Part shown: positions 1-8,016 of the stretch, in pieces
How positions within the stretch are numbered: the first letter of the stretch is position 1
Layout of the letters: the number at the start of each line of letters is the position of its first letter
Assembly (NCBI GenBank): GCA_050253535.1
Contig: JBFWIW010000015.1
Location: 1-48,710 of the forward strand
Direction: 5' to 3'
Length of the DNA: 48,710 nt
DNA from: JBFWIW01 sp050253535
GTDB taxonomy: Bacteria > Bacillota > Clostridia > Oscillospirales > Oscillospiraceae
Made by a program: the position numbers and the translations under genes
Notes under the pieces: model-generated
The model's input: the letters and a program-made list of their open reading frames with translations, nothing else
Told to the model about the DNA's origin: nothing
Databases searched by the model: none

Positions 1-10
1 TTATTGCGTC

Positions 11-40
11 TTGTCTGACACTTCAAGGACATGATAGAAT
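11..40 (+). promoter_or_regulatory. Putative sigma-A promoter of the mgtC-like gene
   Basis: A -35-like TTGTCT (11-16) and a -10-like TAGAAT (35-40) are separated by 18 bases and lie about 40 bases before the gene. The match is moderate and is inferred from sequence only. Confidence 0.4.
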
Positions 41-80
41 ATATACGAAAAAATATTAAATTAAAGTGAGGGAGTCACAG

Positions 81-731
81 ATGGCCTTTAATTACCTTAT
101 TCTTCTCCGGCTTATTGCCGCTTTTGTATTCGGCGGTATTATAGGGTTGGAGCGTGAGGGGACAAATCACGAGGCGGGGCTGCGGACTCACATAATTGTC
201 TGCCTCGGCGCGGCGTCCATCATGGTCATAAGCGAACTCTTAGTAGCACAGTATGGCGGAAATACCGACATCATGCGCATGGGTGCTCAGGTCATAAGCG
301 GCGTCGGCTTTCTCGGCGTCGGCTGCATTATAGTGGATGGGAACCGCGTGCGTGGTATAACGACCGCGGCCGGTATCTGGACGACGGCCTGTATAGGGCT
401 CGCTCTCGGCGCGGGTTTTTATATCGTCGCATTTACGGCTCTCCTCCTGGTACTTTTCGCCATGCATGCGCTGCGGCGACTTTCGCAAAGACTGGCGGAT
501 CGGGGGCGTGCTGTTTCTATTACGGCAGATATTCCATACGGGATCAAAGTGCCGCGGATAATCGAAAACATAAAGGCGCTGGGTATCGAAGCCCGGGTCG
601 TAAAGCTCAAAAATGCGGAGGGGTTCCAAAAGCTGACGCTGGAAATTATTTTGGACAGAAACGCAAAGGCGGAAGACACCCTGCTCAGCATTGCGGACAT
701 AGAGGGCGTCACGTCGGCTGAGATAGTATAA
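81..731 (+). CDS. MgtC/SapB family membrane protein
   Basis: A 216-residue membrane protein of the MgtC/SapB family. The N-terminal part holds several hydrophobic helices and the family signatures GGIIGLERE, AGLRTH, VISGVGFLGVG and GITTAAGIW. The last 75 residues or so form a soluble ACT-like domain. Family members are linked to growth under low Mg2+ and acid stress, and MgtC of Salmonella inhibits the F1Fo ATPase; the role here is unknown. I chose ATG 81 because AGGGAG sits 6 bases upstream; an in-frame GTG at 66 has no such site. It stands alone, with no Mg2+ transporter nearby. Confidence 0.9.
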   Translation: MAFNYLILLRLIAAFVFGGIIGLEREGTNHEAGLRTHIIVCLGAASIMVISELLVAQYGGNTDIMRMGAQVISGVGFLGVGCIIVDGNRVRGITTAAGIWTTACIGLALGAGFYIVAFTALLLVLFAMHALRRLSQRLADRGRAVSITADIPYGIKVPRIIENIKALGIEARVVKLKNAEGFQKLTLEIILDRNAKAEDTLLSIADIEGVTSAEIV

Positions 732-1074
732 TATTTCAGCTTAATGGCACAGTCGGAAGGATCATTTTCTGCCTGCGTCTAAATAAAAAATGCTTTCAAT
801 TGAATTGAATGGTGGTATTTATTATGTCATGTCAGACAATTATAAATTCGCCAGTATAAGACCCGCCGCAGGCAGGACGCCGAACTTGCCCCGAACGGAT
901 AAGAAACCGAAGGTGTCGAAAAAAATGACCAAGGTCAGAACCTTGGCAGCGGGATAAGTAAAACCTGTCCAAATCCGCCGCAGGTGCGGCGCCGCAAGCG
1001 TTTTGTCCTCTGGACAAAACCTTGATGCCGGGGCAATTAATTTGCCCCGAGCAGATAAAAGGCCGAAGGTGTCC
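732..1074. repeat. Non-coding stretch with a diverged tandem repeat
   Basis: I see no gene here. The region holds two imperfect copies of a block that begins with TTGCCCCGA and continues through CCGAAGGTGTC to ACCAAGGTCAGA and CCTTGG. Copy 1 is about 886-946; copy 2 is about 1042-1103 and forms the terminator of the adjacent tRNA gene. A CCGCCGCAGG-containing block precedes each copy (about 864 and 975). The arrangement suggests a local duplication of terminator-bearing sequence followed by decay. Confidence 0.6.
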
Positions 1075-1113
1075 AAAATAATAACCAAGGTCAGAGACCT
1101 TGGTTATTATTTT
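1075..1113 (-). terminator. Rho-independent terminator of tRNA-Gly
   Basis: A perfect 18-bp inverted repeat (1075-1092 and 1096-1113) has a 3-base loop and ends directly at the CCA end of the tRNA gene. On the minus strand the right-hand arm ends in TTTT, so it fits as the tRNA terminator. Confidence 0.8.
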
Positions 1114-1189
1114 TGGAGCGGGCGACGAGGCTCGAACTCGCTACCTCCACCTTGGCAAGGTGGCGCTCTACCAGATGAGCTACGCCCGC
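1114..1189 (-). tRNA. tRNA-Gly (anticodon GCC)
   Basis: Read on the minus strand, this 76-base gene folds as a full cloverleaf: acceptor GCGGGCG/CGCCCGC, D-arm GCTC/GAGC, anticodon stem CCACC/GGTGG around the loop TTGCCAA, and T-arm GCGAG/CTCGT with loop TTCGAGC. The anticodon is GCC (glycine). The discriminator base is T and the 3' CCA is encoded. A strong hairpin terminator follows at once. The gene is monocistronic. Confidence 0.97.
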
Positions 1190-1277
1190 GTGTCAGCGAA
1201 TGATATTATAACATATTGACACAAAAAGTCAATACCACCCGCTTTATTTTGGATACCGCCGGTTTTTCCGCCTCTTG

Positions 1278-2432
1278 TTAACTCAGATCTGCATATGTCA
1301 GACTGCCGAGGCATGGGGGGTACTTGTCTGTATCCCACCAATAGTTTTTACGCATGTCGGAGTCGGTTCTAAAAAGCGCTCCTGTCGATCCTGTCTCTGC
1401 GAGAGCCGAGACATCGACATGGTAATAATCCTCTCCGATCTTAACTATGTTCCACATATGTTCATCATTGTCACGCCGCCCCTCAACCACATAGGATTCA
1501 ATGCCGGTCTTGTCGCAGAGAAGTTTGTAGGCCGTGGCAAAGCCCTCGGAATCAGCTGTACCAGTGACTATAGCCCCATACGCCGTATTGTACATTTCGA
1601 TGCCCTCTACGCTTACGCCCTCCGTCTGCACGTCAACATATTCCGCTATGTCGACGAGAGAATTGCAGAGAGACAAGAGCATTTGAGGCGTGTCAAAGCC
1701 TGCAAAAGGCTCAACTGCATTATCCACAGAAGTCATCAGAAGCTCCTCCATGGTTTGAAGCGTGCTGTCCGGATATGGGTACTCAAAGGTTATTTCTATA
1801 ATTTTCTCCTTATCAGTGTCGGGGTAGAATGATACAGTAATATCAGGCAGGCAGACAATGAAGGAAGGATCGTCGTAATACACGCTGCGGACTTCCTCGG
1901 TTATGCTCTCCTTTGCTATGCCGTTGATATCCGTCAATATGGCTATGCTTGGGCTGTACGTCTGCATGGCGAGCTTGACCTGATTATTTATTTTCTGCTC
2001 TGTATTCGCGCTTTTAATACTGTTAATCTGACGTGCGGTCTTTTTATAAGTAATATACATCTCCGCCTCGTAATACGAGACGATTTTGTTGACGCTGCTT
2101 GTGAGATAATATACGGCATAGGCGCCTATGGGCGTGTCGTAGGATATCTCCATGCAAGCTTCTGAGACATCTGCTTCTACTATGCCGTCATAACCGATGA
2201 AACGGATGACGCCATATTCCTTGCGGCTGGAGATAAGATCAAGAATTTCATCACGGAGTTGTTCGTAGGTGCTTACATCGGTAACCTCGGCGCTTAATTT
2301 ATCTTCGTCTGAAACACCCTGGCGGTGCGCCGTGACGGAGGTGTATTCTCCTTCGACTAATGAGGAACAGCCGGAAAGTACGGGCATAGACATAACAATA
2401 CAGAGTAACGATGCAATAATCTTCTTTTTCAT
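1278..2432 (-). CDS. Lipoprotein with degenerate transglutaminase-like domain
   Basis: A 384-residue secreted protein with a lipoprotein signal: a basic start, a hydrophobic core and the lipobox LSGC, with the lipid-bearing cysteine at residue 22. The C-terminal part (about 285-345) resembles the transglutaminase-like fold: SEGFATAYKLLC, then EHMWNIVKI, then YYHVD. The His (325) and Asp (340) of the usual Cys-His-Asp triad are present. The position that normally holds the catalytic Cys is Ser295 (codon at 1548-1550). It is therefore probably a non-catalytic binding domain, or a serine variant. ATG 2432 follows a perfect AGGAGGTG. It lies 23 bases after the ParC-like gene and is probably co-transcribed. 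Confidence 0.75.
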   Translation of the reverse strand: MKKKIIASLLCIVMSMPVLSGCSSLVEGEYTSVTAHRQGVSDEDKLSAEVTDVSTYEQLRDEILDLISSRKEYGVIRFIGYDGIVEADVSEACMEISYDTPIGAYAVYYLTSSVNKIVSYYEAEMYITYKKTARQINSIKSANTEQKINNQVKLAMQTYSPSIAILTDINGIAKESITEEVRSVYYDDPSFIVCLPDITVSFYPDTDKEKIIEITFEYPYPDSTLQTMEELLMTSVDNAVEPFAGFDTPQMLLSLCNSLVDIAEYVDVQTEGVSVEGIEMYNTAYGAIVTGTADSEGFATAYKLLCDKTGIESYVVEGRRDNDEHMWNIVKIGEDYYHVDVSALAETGSTGALFRTDSDMRKNYWWDTDKYPPCLGSLTYADLS

Positions 2433-2455
2433 GCCCTCACCTCCTGCGTCTTTTC

Positions 2456-4696
2456 TCAATCAGGAAGACGCAGCTGCTGTTCTTCCATGTCCTCTTCCTT
2501 TAAAAGCGCTCCGGCAACCGGTATGTTTTTTGCCCTGTACCGCGAAAAGTTCTTGATCTGCGTTTCGGCTGCCGGCACTGCCCGCTCCAGTCTGTACTTT
2601 TTCTTCAGCGTCATTACAGCGACGCCCTGCGTTGCCTTTGTGGGCTTCGGAACCGTTATTGCGGTATTGAATATAAGTGCGCGTCCCTCATTGGAATAGA
2701 CGGCAAGCTCCATGTCTTCGGGCAACGGAACGATTGAGACAAGGGGACTCTTGTCCGAGTACGCGCCAGTCAGCTTTTTGCGGTTGGTTTTCGTGGCATA
2801 ACCGGAGAGTTCGACTCGTGCGGCCTTGCCGTTTTCGAAAAAGAACATAACGCTCTTGGAATAATCGCCCGGATCAAGGACGTATATTGCGCTCTCACCC
2901 TCGTCCATCTGAAGGACTGTGGGCAGGTAACTTCCGAGAACGGATGCCTTGGTATCCTCAAAGTCAGAAACGCGGGTTTTGTATACCTGCTGCCTGTCGG
3001 TGAATACCAGAAGCTCCGCCCTGTTTGTCGTCTCAAACGTAAGCCGGAGGCCGTCGCTTTCCTTGTATTTCTGCTCTCCGCCCATGCGCAGGGAGAGCGG
3101 TGTTATCTTCTTGAAATATCCTTCACGTGAGAAGAAGATGTTTACGGGGTAGTCGGGAACGCTGTCTTCTTCCGGCACTTCCACCAGCTCATCTTCATAG
3201 ACGATACCGGTTCTTCTAGGCTCGTCATATTTTTTTATAACGTTTTCAAGTTCGTTTTTGATTATCGACTTTATCCGACGGCGATTTACCAGGACATCTT
3301 CAAGGTCGGCGATCTCGCGTTCCAGTTCGCCCGTCTCCTCGGTGCGCTTTAAGATGTATTCACGGTTTATATTGCGAAGCTTTATCTCCGCAACGTATTC
3401 GGCCTGAATTTCGTCTATACCAAAGCCGATCATGAGGTTGGGAACAACCTCGGATTCTTCGTCCGTACTGCGAATTATGGCGATGGCCCTGTCAATATCG
3501 AGAAGTATCTTCTGAAGGCCCTTCAATAAATGGAGTTTATCTTTTTTTCTGGAGAGCTCATTGTAAACGCGGCGGCGAATGCACTCCATGCGCCACGCCG
3601 TCCACTCGTCCAAAATCTCGCGAACGCCCATGACGCGCGGCATCCCGGCAATGAGAATGTTGAAGTTGCAGGAAAAACTGTCAGCTAGCGGCGTGAGCTT
3701 AAAAAGCTTCTGCATGAGCTTTTCGGCATCAATGCCGCGCTTTAAGTCAATGGTGAGCTTGAGACCAGAGAGACCCGTCTCGTCGCGCATATCGGCTATT
3801 TCCCGTACGCGGCCGCTTTTTATGAGGTCTGCTACCTTGTCGATGACGGCCTCCGCCGTCGTTGTGTAGGGTATCTCATAAATTTCGATTATGTTTTCTG
3901 ATTTGAGGTATCGCCATCTTGCGCGAACCTTTACGCTGCCGCGCCCGGTGTTATATATGTTTCCGATCTCTGTCGCATTGTATATGAGCTCGCCGCCCGT
4001 CGGAAAGTCTGGGGCCTTCAGCGTCGACATGATATCGTGGGTCGGATCGTTTAAATATTCTATCGCGGTACGGCAGACTTCGCCCAGATTAAAACTACAG
4101 ATATTGGACGCCATGCCAACTGCAATGCCGGTGTTGGCGCTCACAAGGACGTTTGGAAAGGTCGTCGGAAGGAGAGTGGGTTCTTTCACCGTAGAGTCGT
4201 AATTGTCCGTAAAATCGACGGTATCCCGCTCAATGTCGCGGAAAATTTCACCGCAGATCGATGCGAGCTTTGCCTCTGTATAACGGGAGGCGGCGTAGGC
4301 CATATCACGGGAGTAAACCTTGCCAAAATTGCCCTTGGACTCTACAAACGGCGTGAGAAGAGCGCCGTACCCTTTGGACAGACGCACCATGGTCTCGTAG
4401 ATTGCGGCGTCCCCGTGTGGGTTAAGGCGCATCGTCTGCCCGACGATATTGGCCGATTTTGTTCTCGCGCCGGAGAGAAGGTTCATTTTGTACATCGTGT
4501 ACAGCAATTTTCGGTGCGATGGCTTGAAGCCGTCTATCTCCGGAATCGCGCGGGAGACAATGACGCTCATTGCATATGGCATATAGTTTGTCTCGAGCGT
4601 GTCGGTCACGGACTGCTCCATGACCTCGGCGTGCAGGCCTACAACGGATTGATTATTCGGTTTTTTGCTGTCTTCCGTGGTTTTCTTTTTTGCCAT
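2456..4696 (-). CDS. parC: Type IIA topoisomerase subunit A (ParC/GyrA-like)
   Basis: The DNA-cleaving subunit of a type IIA topoisomerase, 746 residues. The N-terminal breakage-reunion domain is complete: FKPSHRKLLY, the quinolone-region motif NPHGDAA, GNFG, and the catalytic Arg138-Tyr139 in AASRYTEAKL. The C-terminal region (about 500-746) has beta-propeller-like repeats but no clear GyrA box, which favours a ParC-like decatenase over gyrase. The residue matching E. coli GyrA Ser83 is Ala97, and Asp87 is Glu101. It works with the ParE-like subunit at 5252-7240. It may be a second, divergent clostridial type IIA enzyme rather than orthodox Topo IV, so the symbol is tentative. Confidence 0.85.
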   Translation of the reverse strand: MAKKKTTEDSKKPNNQSVVGLHAEVMEQSVTDTLETNYMPYAMSVIVSRAIPEIDGFKPSHRKLLYTMYKMNLLSGARTKSANIVGQTMRLNPHGDAAIYETMVRLSKGYGALLTPFVESKGNFGKVYSRDMAYAASRYTEAKLASICGEIFRDIERDTVDFTDNYDSTVKEPTLLPTTFPNVLVSANTGIAVGMASNICSFNLGEVCRTAIEYLNDPTHDIMSTLKAPDFPTGGELIYNATEIGNIYNTGRGSVKVRARWRYLKSENIIEIYEIPYTTTAEAVIDKVADLIKSGRVREIADMRDETGLSGLKLTIDLKRGIDAEKLMQKLFKLTPLADSFSCNFNILIAGMPRVMGVREILDEWTAWRMECIRRRVYNELSRKKDKLHLLKGLQKILLDIDRAIAIIRSTDEESEVVPNLMIGFGIDEIQAEYVAEIKLRNINREYILKRTEETGELEREIADLEDVLVNRRRIKSIIKNELENVIKKYDEPRRTGIVYEDELVEVPEEDSVPDYPVNIFFSREGYFKKITPLSLRMGGEQKYKESDGLRLTFETTNRAELLVFTDRQQVYKTRVSDFEDTKASVLGSYLPTVLQMDEGESAIYVLDPGDYSKSVMFFFENGKAARVELSGYATKTNRKKLTGAYSDKSPLVSIVPLPEDMELAVYSNEGRALIFNTAITVPKPTKATQGVAVMTLKKKYRLERAVPAAETQIKNFSRYRAKNIPVAGALLKEEDMEEQQLRLPD

Positions 4697-4707
4697 AAGG
4701 CGACCTC

Positions 4708-5079
4708 TCAGTTATCTTCGTTCTTTTTTTTCATGCGGGCGGCTCTCGCCTTTTCGGAAGCTATTCTCGCTTTTTCAGCGGCTTTTCTGCGCTTTTGGGC
4801 CATTTCTCTCTCGATGTCCTCTTTGATAAGAGATTTTCCGCAGTATGGGCATTTCTGGATGGTTATGGCCTTCCTAAGAAGCTGCTCGCCGCAGTGGGGG
4901 CACTTACAGTATTTGAACAGCAGAAACACACAGACAACGAGCATACCGATGCTCAGAAGTGTTAGTACCATCACAACTTCCGTCGAGATCATATCAAACG
5001 ACAATAGGCCGATTATACCGGCCAGAACGCCTATGGCAAGACATATCTTAATGTACTTTCTGGCTTCATGCAAACTCAT
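4708..5079 (-). CDS. Small membrane protein with zinc ribbon
   Basis: A 123-residue protein of unknown function lying between the two topoisomerase subunit genes, 11 bases before the ParC-like start. It has two predicted membrane helices (about 10-28 and 33-57). Two CxxC knuckles follow, CPHC (60-63) and CPYC (77-80), spaced as in a zinc ribbon. The tail from about 87 is rich in Lys, Arg, Ala and Glu and likely a charged helix. I do not recognise a named family. The position suggests co-expression with the topoisomerase; nothing shows that it binds it. Confidence 0.75.
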   Translation of the reverse strand: MSLHEARKYIKICLAIGVLAGIIGLLSFDMISTEVVMVLTLLSIGMLVVCVFLLFKYCKCPHCGEQLLRKAITIQKCPYCGKSLIKEDIEREMAQKRRKAAEKARIASEKARAARMKKKNEDN

Positions 5080-5251
5080 TTTTTTCTTCCTTTCAAATAG
5101 TGCCGTTATTTATCAGACGGCCATGTACATACACGCAATAAAAGTCAGTCAACATGACCGCCTGTTGTGCACGTATTTCGGCTGCCGCCCACAGCGGCGG
5201 GAATATGCAATTTTATTTGCGGGGCAGACTTCCCTTAAGCTTTCAGGAAAG

Positions 5252-7240
5252 TCACGAAATATCCGCCAAATCCAAATATTTGTAACCGTTTTCCGATATA
5301 TGGAGCTTTCTCCCTGCGAGGTTGTCGCCCAGAAGCATATCAAACGCCTCGGCCGTCCGCCCGACAGCGTCCGGCATAACCTTTATAAGCCTTCGTGTCT
5401 CCGGATTCATAGTGGTGAGCCACATCATTTCCGGATCATTTTCACCCAGCCCCTTCGAACGGTTTATGGTGTATTTCAAGTTGCCAAGGTCCGAGGTAAT
5501 GTCTGCCTTTTCCCTGTCTGAGTAAGCGAAATACGTCTTGCCTTTGCATTCTATCTCATAGAGCGGAGACTCCGCGATGTAGACATACCCCTCTGTTATG
5601 AGGTCCGGCATGAGACGGTAAACCATCGTCAGGATCAGCGTCCTTATCTGGAAGCCATCCACGTCGGCGTCAGTGCAGATGATGACCTTGTTCCACCTGA
5701 GACTTCCTAGGTCAAATGAGCCGAGGTCCTTCGTCTTTTTACCCTGGACCTGTACTCCGCAGCCGAGGACTTTTATGAGGTCCGTTATGATTTCGCTCTT
5801 GAATATCTTGTCATAGTCAGCCTTGAGGCAGTTGAGAATCTTGCCGCGCACGGGCATAATACCCTGAAAATCCGCATCACGGGATAATTTACAGGCGCCG
5901 AGGGCAGAATCCCCCTCCACAATGTAGACCTCTCTCCTGTCTACGTCTTTCGTGCGGCAGTCGACGAATTTCTGTACGCGGTTGGCGATATCAATACCGC
6001 CTGACAGCTTCTTTTTAATATTCAGGCGGGCCTTTTCCGCCGTCTCACGGCTTCTCTTGTTTATCAGTATCTGCTCGGAAACTCTGTCGGCCTCCGCTTT
6101 GTGCTCGATAAAATATATTTCAAGCTGGCTCCGCAGAAATTCAGTCATTGCCTCCTGAATAAATTTATTCGCTATTGCTTTTTTTGTCTGGTTTTCGTAG
6201 GACGTCTGAGTTGAAAAACAGTTTGTGATCAGTATAAGACAGTCCTGAATATCGACAAAGCTTATTTTACTCTCATTTTTCTGATATTTGTTATTTTTCC
6301 TCAAATATGCGTCCACGGCAGAGACAAAGGCGCTCTTTGCCGCCTTTTCTGGCGAGCCCCCATGTTCCAGCCACGAGGAGTTGTGGTAGTATTCTATAAG
6401 GTTTACCCGATTGGAAAAACAGAATGCCGCCGACATCTTCACCTTGTACTCGGGCTTGTCCTCCCGGTCGCGGCCCCTCCGCTCAGTCTCAATAAACATT
6501 GGCTGTGTGAGTGGGTCTTCTCCCGCGATCTCGGAGACGTAGTCGGTTATGCCGTTTTTGTAACGGAAATCGGTGGTCTCAAATTTATCGCCGTACGTCT
6601 GGTTTTTATACCTGAAGGTAACTCCGGCGTTGACGACGGCCTGCTTCTTGAGGACGTCTGTAAAATACTCAGCCGGGATATTTATGTCCGTAAAAACTTC
6701 GATATCCGGCTTCCAGCGGATACAGGATCCCGTCTTTTTCCTGTCCGTCTCCTCCCATTTGAGGCCACCCACGTTTTCGCCCTTTTCAAAGCGCAGGCTG
6801 TACTTTTTCCCGTCACGCCAAACGCCCACGTCCATATATTCGGATGAATACTGTGTGGCACAAGAGCCGAGGCCGTTTAAGCCGAGGGAGTACTCATAGT
6901 TTTCACCCTCGTCGTTTTTATATTTGCCGCCGGCGTATAGTTCGCAGAAGACGAGTTCCCAGTTCCATCTCTCCTCGACGGGATTCCAATCAACCGGACA
7001 GCCACGGCCGAAATCTTCGACCTCAACGGAACCGTCGTTATACCGTGTGACGATAATGAGATCGCCGTGCCCCTCGCGCGCTTCGTCTATGGAGTTTGAT
7101 AAGATCTCGAAAACGGCGTGCTCGCATCCCTCAAGCCCGTCGGACCCGAAAATAACGCCCGGGCGGCGGCGGACCCTGTCCGCACCTTTGAGGGAGCTGA
7201 TGCTCTCGTTTCCGTAATCGGCGGTTTTGATTTTCTTCAT
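5252..7240 (-). CDS. parE: Type IIA topoisomerase subunit B (ParE/GyrB-like)
   Basis: The ATPase subunit of the type IIA topoisomerase, 662 residues. The GHKL ATP-binding fold shows EILSNSIDEA (Glu45, Asn49), DFGRG (Asp76), AGGKY and SLGLNGLGS. The Toprim metal site shows EGDSA (Glu442) and TDADVDG (Asp524-Asp528). RGKILN links the two. ATG 7238-7240 is preceded by GAGGAAGG. Its stop is 172 bases before the zinc-ribbon gene; the order is parE, zinc-ribbon gene, parC, lipoprotein. A strong promoter lies just upstream (7290-7318). Gyrase-type GyrB is not excluded from sequence alone, but the paired ParC-like subunit argues for Topo IV. Confidence 0.87.
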   Translation of the reverse strand: MKKIKTADYGNESISSLKGADRVRRRPGVIFGSDGLEGCEHAVFEILSNSIDEAREGHGDLIIVTRYNDGSVEVEDFGRGCPVDWNPVEERWNWELVFCELYAGGKYKNDEGENYEYSLGLNGLGSCATQYSSEYMDVGVWRDGKKYSLRFEKGENVGGLKWEETDRKKTGSCIRWKPDIEVFTDINIPAEYFTDVLKKQAVVNAGVTFRYKNQTYGDKFETTDFRYKNGITDYVSEIAGEDPLTQPMFIETERRGRDREDKPEYKVKMSAAFCFSNRVNLIEYYHNSSWLEHGGSPEKAAKSAFVSAVDAYLRKNNKYQKNESKISFVDIQDCLILITNCFSTQTSYENQTKKAIANKFIQEAMTEFLRSQLEIYFIEHKAEADRVSEQILINKRSRETAEKARLNIKKKLSGGIDIANRVQKFVDCRTKDVDRREVYIVEGDSALGACKLSRDADFQGIMPVRGKILNCLKADYDKIFKSEIITDLIKVLGCGVQVQGKKTKDLGSFDLGSLRWNKVIICTDADVDGFQIRTLILTMVYRLMPDLITEGYVYIAESPLYEIECKGKTYFAYSDREKADITSDLGNLKYTINRSKGLGENDPEMMWLTTMNPETRRLIKVMPDAVGRTAEAFDMLLGDNLAGRKLHISENGYKYLDLADIS

Positions 7241-7289
7241 AGACCTTCCTCTGCGTATTAATATAAATACTTCCTATTTTTAAGTATTA

Positions 7290-7318
7290 AGTATATAATA
7301 ATACCACAAATAAATCAA
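7290..7318 (-). promoter_or_regulatory. Promoter of the parE-like operon
   Basis: On the minus strand TTGATT (7313-7318) and TATACT (7290-7295) are separated by exactly 17 bases, about 50 bases before the parE start. It begins immediately after the hairpin that ends the upstream RNA unit. Confidence 0.7.
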
Positions 7319-7347
7319 GCGGTGGCTGTTTAAATCACAGCCACCGC
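7319..7347 (-). terminator. Hairpin ending the upstream RNA unit
   Basis: An 11-bp perfect inverted repeat (7319-7329 and 7337-7347) is followed on the minus strand by the T-rich TTGATTTATTT. It sits at the end of the candidate RNA and directly before the parE promoter. The T-run is interrupted, so termination may be partial. Confidence 0.55.
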
Positions 7348-7549
7348 CAGGGGCGACAAGCGCCCAACGCGTGCTCTCCCGTCTTTTAGGCGCAGAGAGC
7401 GGGAAAAATGATCCGCTTCCCGTTATAAAACGGGGGATACGGCTCCGCGCCTTTGACCTTTCGCCTCAAATGCTATCTCTGCGGAAAGCTTCTCTGCTTT
7501 TCGCTCATTTTCGGCACCGGTCTGATTTAAGGCGTGTCCTCAACGCGTC
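7319..7549 (-). ncRNA. Candidate structured small RNA, about 230 nt
   Basis: This stretch has no credible ORF, yet on the minus strand it is bounded by its own promoter (7557-7586) and a terminator hairpin (7319-7347). The predicted transcript contains several compact hairpins: GGGCG/CGCCC near its 3' end, CCCGTT/AACGGG in the middle, and a GCTCTC/GAGAGC stem. The 5' and 3' regions each carry ACGCGTTG, so the ends could pair. Length and build are compatible with 6S RNA or another housekeeping or clostridial RNA, but I cannot assign a family. The opposite strand could instead be a leader of the bofA gene; the minus-strand signals are stronger. Confidence 0.45.
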
Positions 7550-7556
7550 TGAGAAT

Positions 7557-7586
7557 ATTATCTACCTGTGTTCATAAAATAATCAA
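7557..7586 (-). promoter_or_regulatory. Promoter of the candidate small RNA
   Basis: On the minus strand TTGATT (7581-7586) and GATAAT (7557-7562) are 18 bases apart. Transcription would start near 7549. Confidence 0.5.
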
Positions 7587-7681
7587 GAAATTTATGGCAA
7601 AGATACCTATAATGGAGCACCGCCGAATATACATATACAAATCTGTACAAACTCATTCAACGAGGACTTACGGAGGTAAAA

Positions 7682-7951
7682 ATGGGCACTACTCAAACTG
7701 TAATCATAGTTGCTGCTGTCGCAGTTCTTGCGCTTATATTTCTTAAAATTTTTAAAAAACCCATAAAAATTGCGCTCAAACTGGTTCTCAATACGATACT
7801 AGGCTTCATCTCTCTGATACTTATTAATTTTTTGGGCTCGTTTATCGGTATCTCGATCGGAATAAACTGGATAAACGCATTAATCGTAGGTGTACTCGGC
7901 ATGCCCGGCGCGGCTCTTCTGCTGATACTTCAATGGCTTTTGCTGATCTGA
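7682..7951 (+). CDS. BofA-family pro-sigma-K processing inhibitor-like protein
   Basis: An 89-residue, very hydrophobic protein with three likely membrane helices. The C-terminal motif GINWINALIVGVLGMPGAA is the hallmark of the BofA family. In Bacillus, BofA with SpoIVFA holds the SpoIVFB protease inactive in the outer forespore membrane until sigma-K is needed; the clostridial role may differ. GGAGGT sits 4 bases before ATG 7682. It is a single gene closed by a perfect 15-bp terminator. It marks the organism as a probable spore former. Confidence 0.85.
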   Translation: MGTTQTVIIVAAVAVLALIFLKIFKKPIKIALKLVLNTILGFISLILINFLGSFIGISIGINWINALIVGVLGMPGAALLLILQWLLLI

Positions 7952-7965
7952 ATATGTTTACATAA

Positions 7966-7999
7966 AAGCGCAGGCTTCCCAAAAGGGAAGCCTGCGCTT
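7966..7999. terminator. Bidirectional terminator between bofA-like and pepD
   Basis: A perfect 15-bp stem (7966-7980 and 7985-7999) with an AAAA loop is followed by TTTTT on the plus strand and by TTTT on the minus strand. It serves the two convergent genes. Confidence 0.85.
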
Positions 8000-8016
8000 A
8001 CGTTTTTATTTATCAG

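Noticed and set aside
11..839. 10-base inverted repeats (TTGTCTGACA at 11-20, TGTCAGACAA at 830-839) flanking the mgtC-like gene as possible mobile-element ends
   Set aside because: Ten-base matches are expected by chance over this distance, no transposase or target duplication is seen, and MgtC is a normal chromosomal gene.
4415..5521. Long open frame on the plus strand opposite the topoisomerase genes
   Set aside because: It spans the antisense of parC, the zinc-ribbon gene and parE ends, has no ribosome site and no recognisable motifs.
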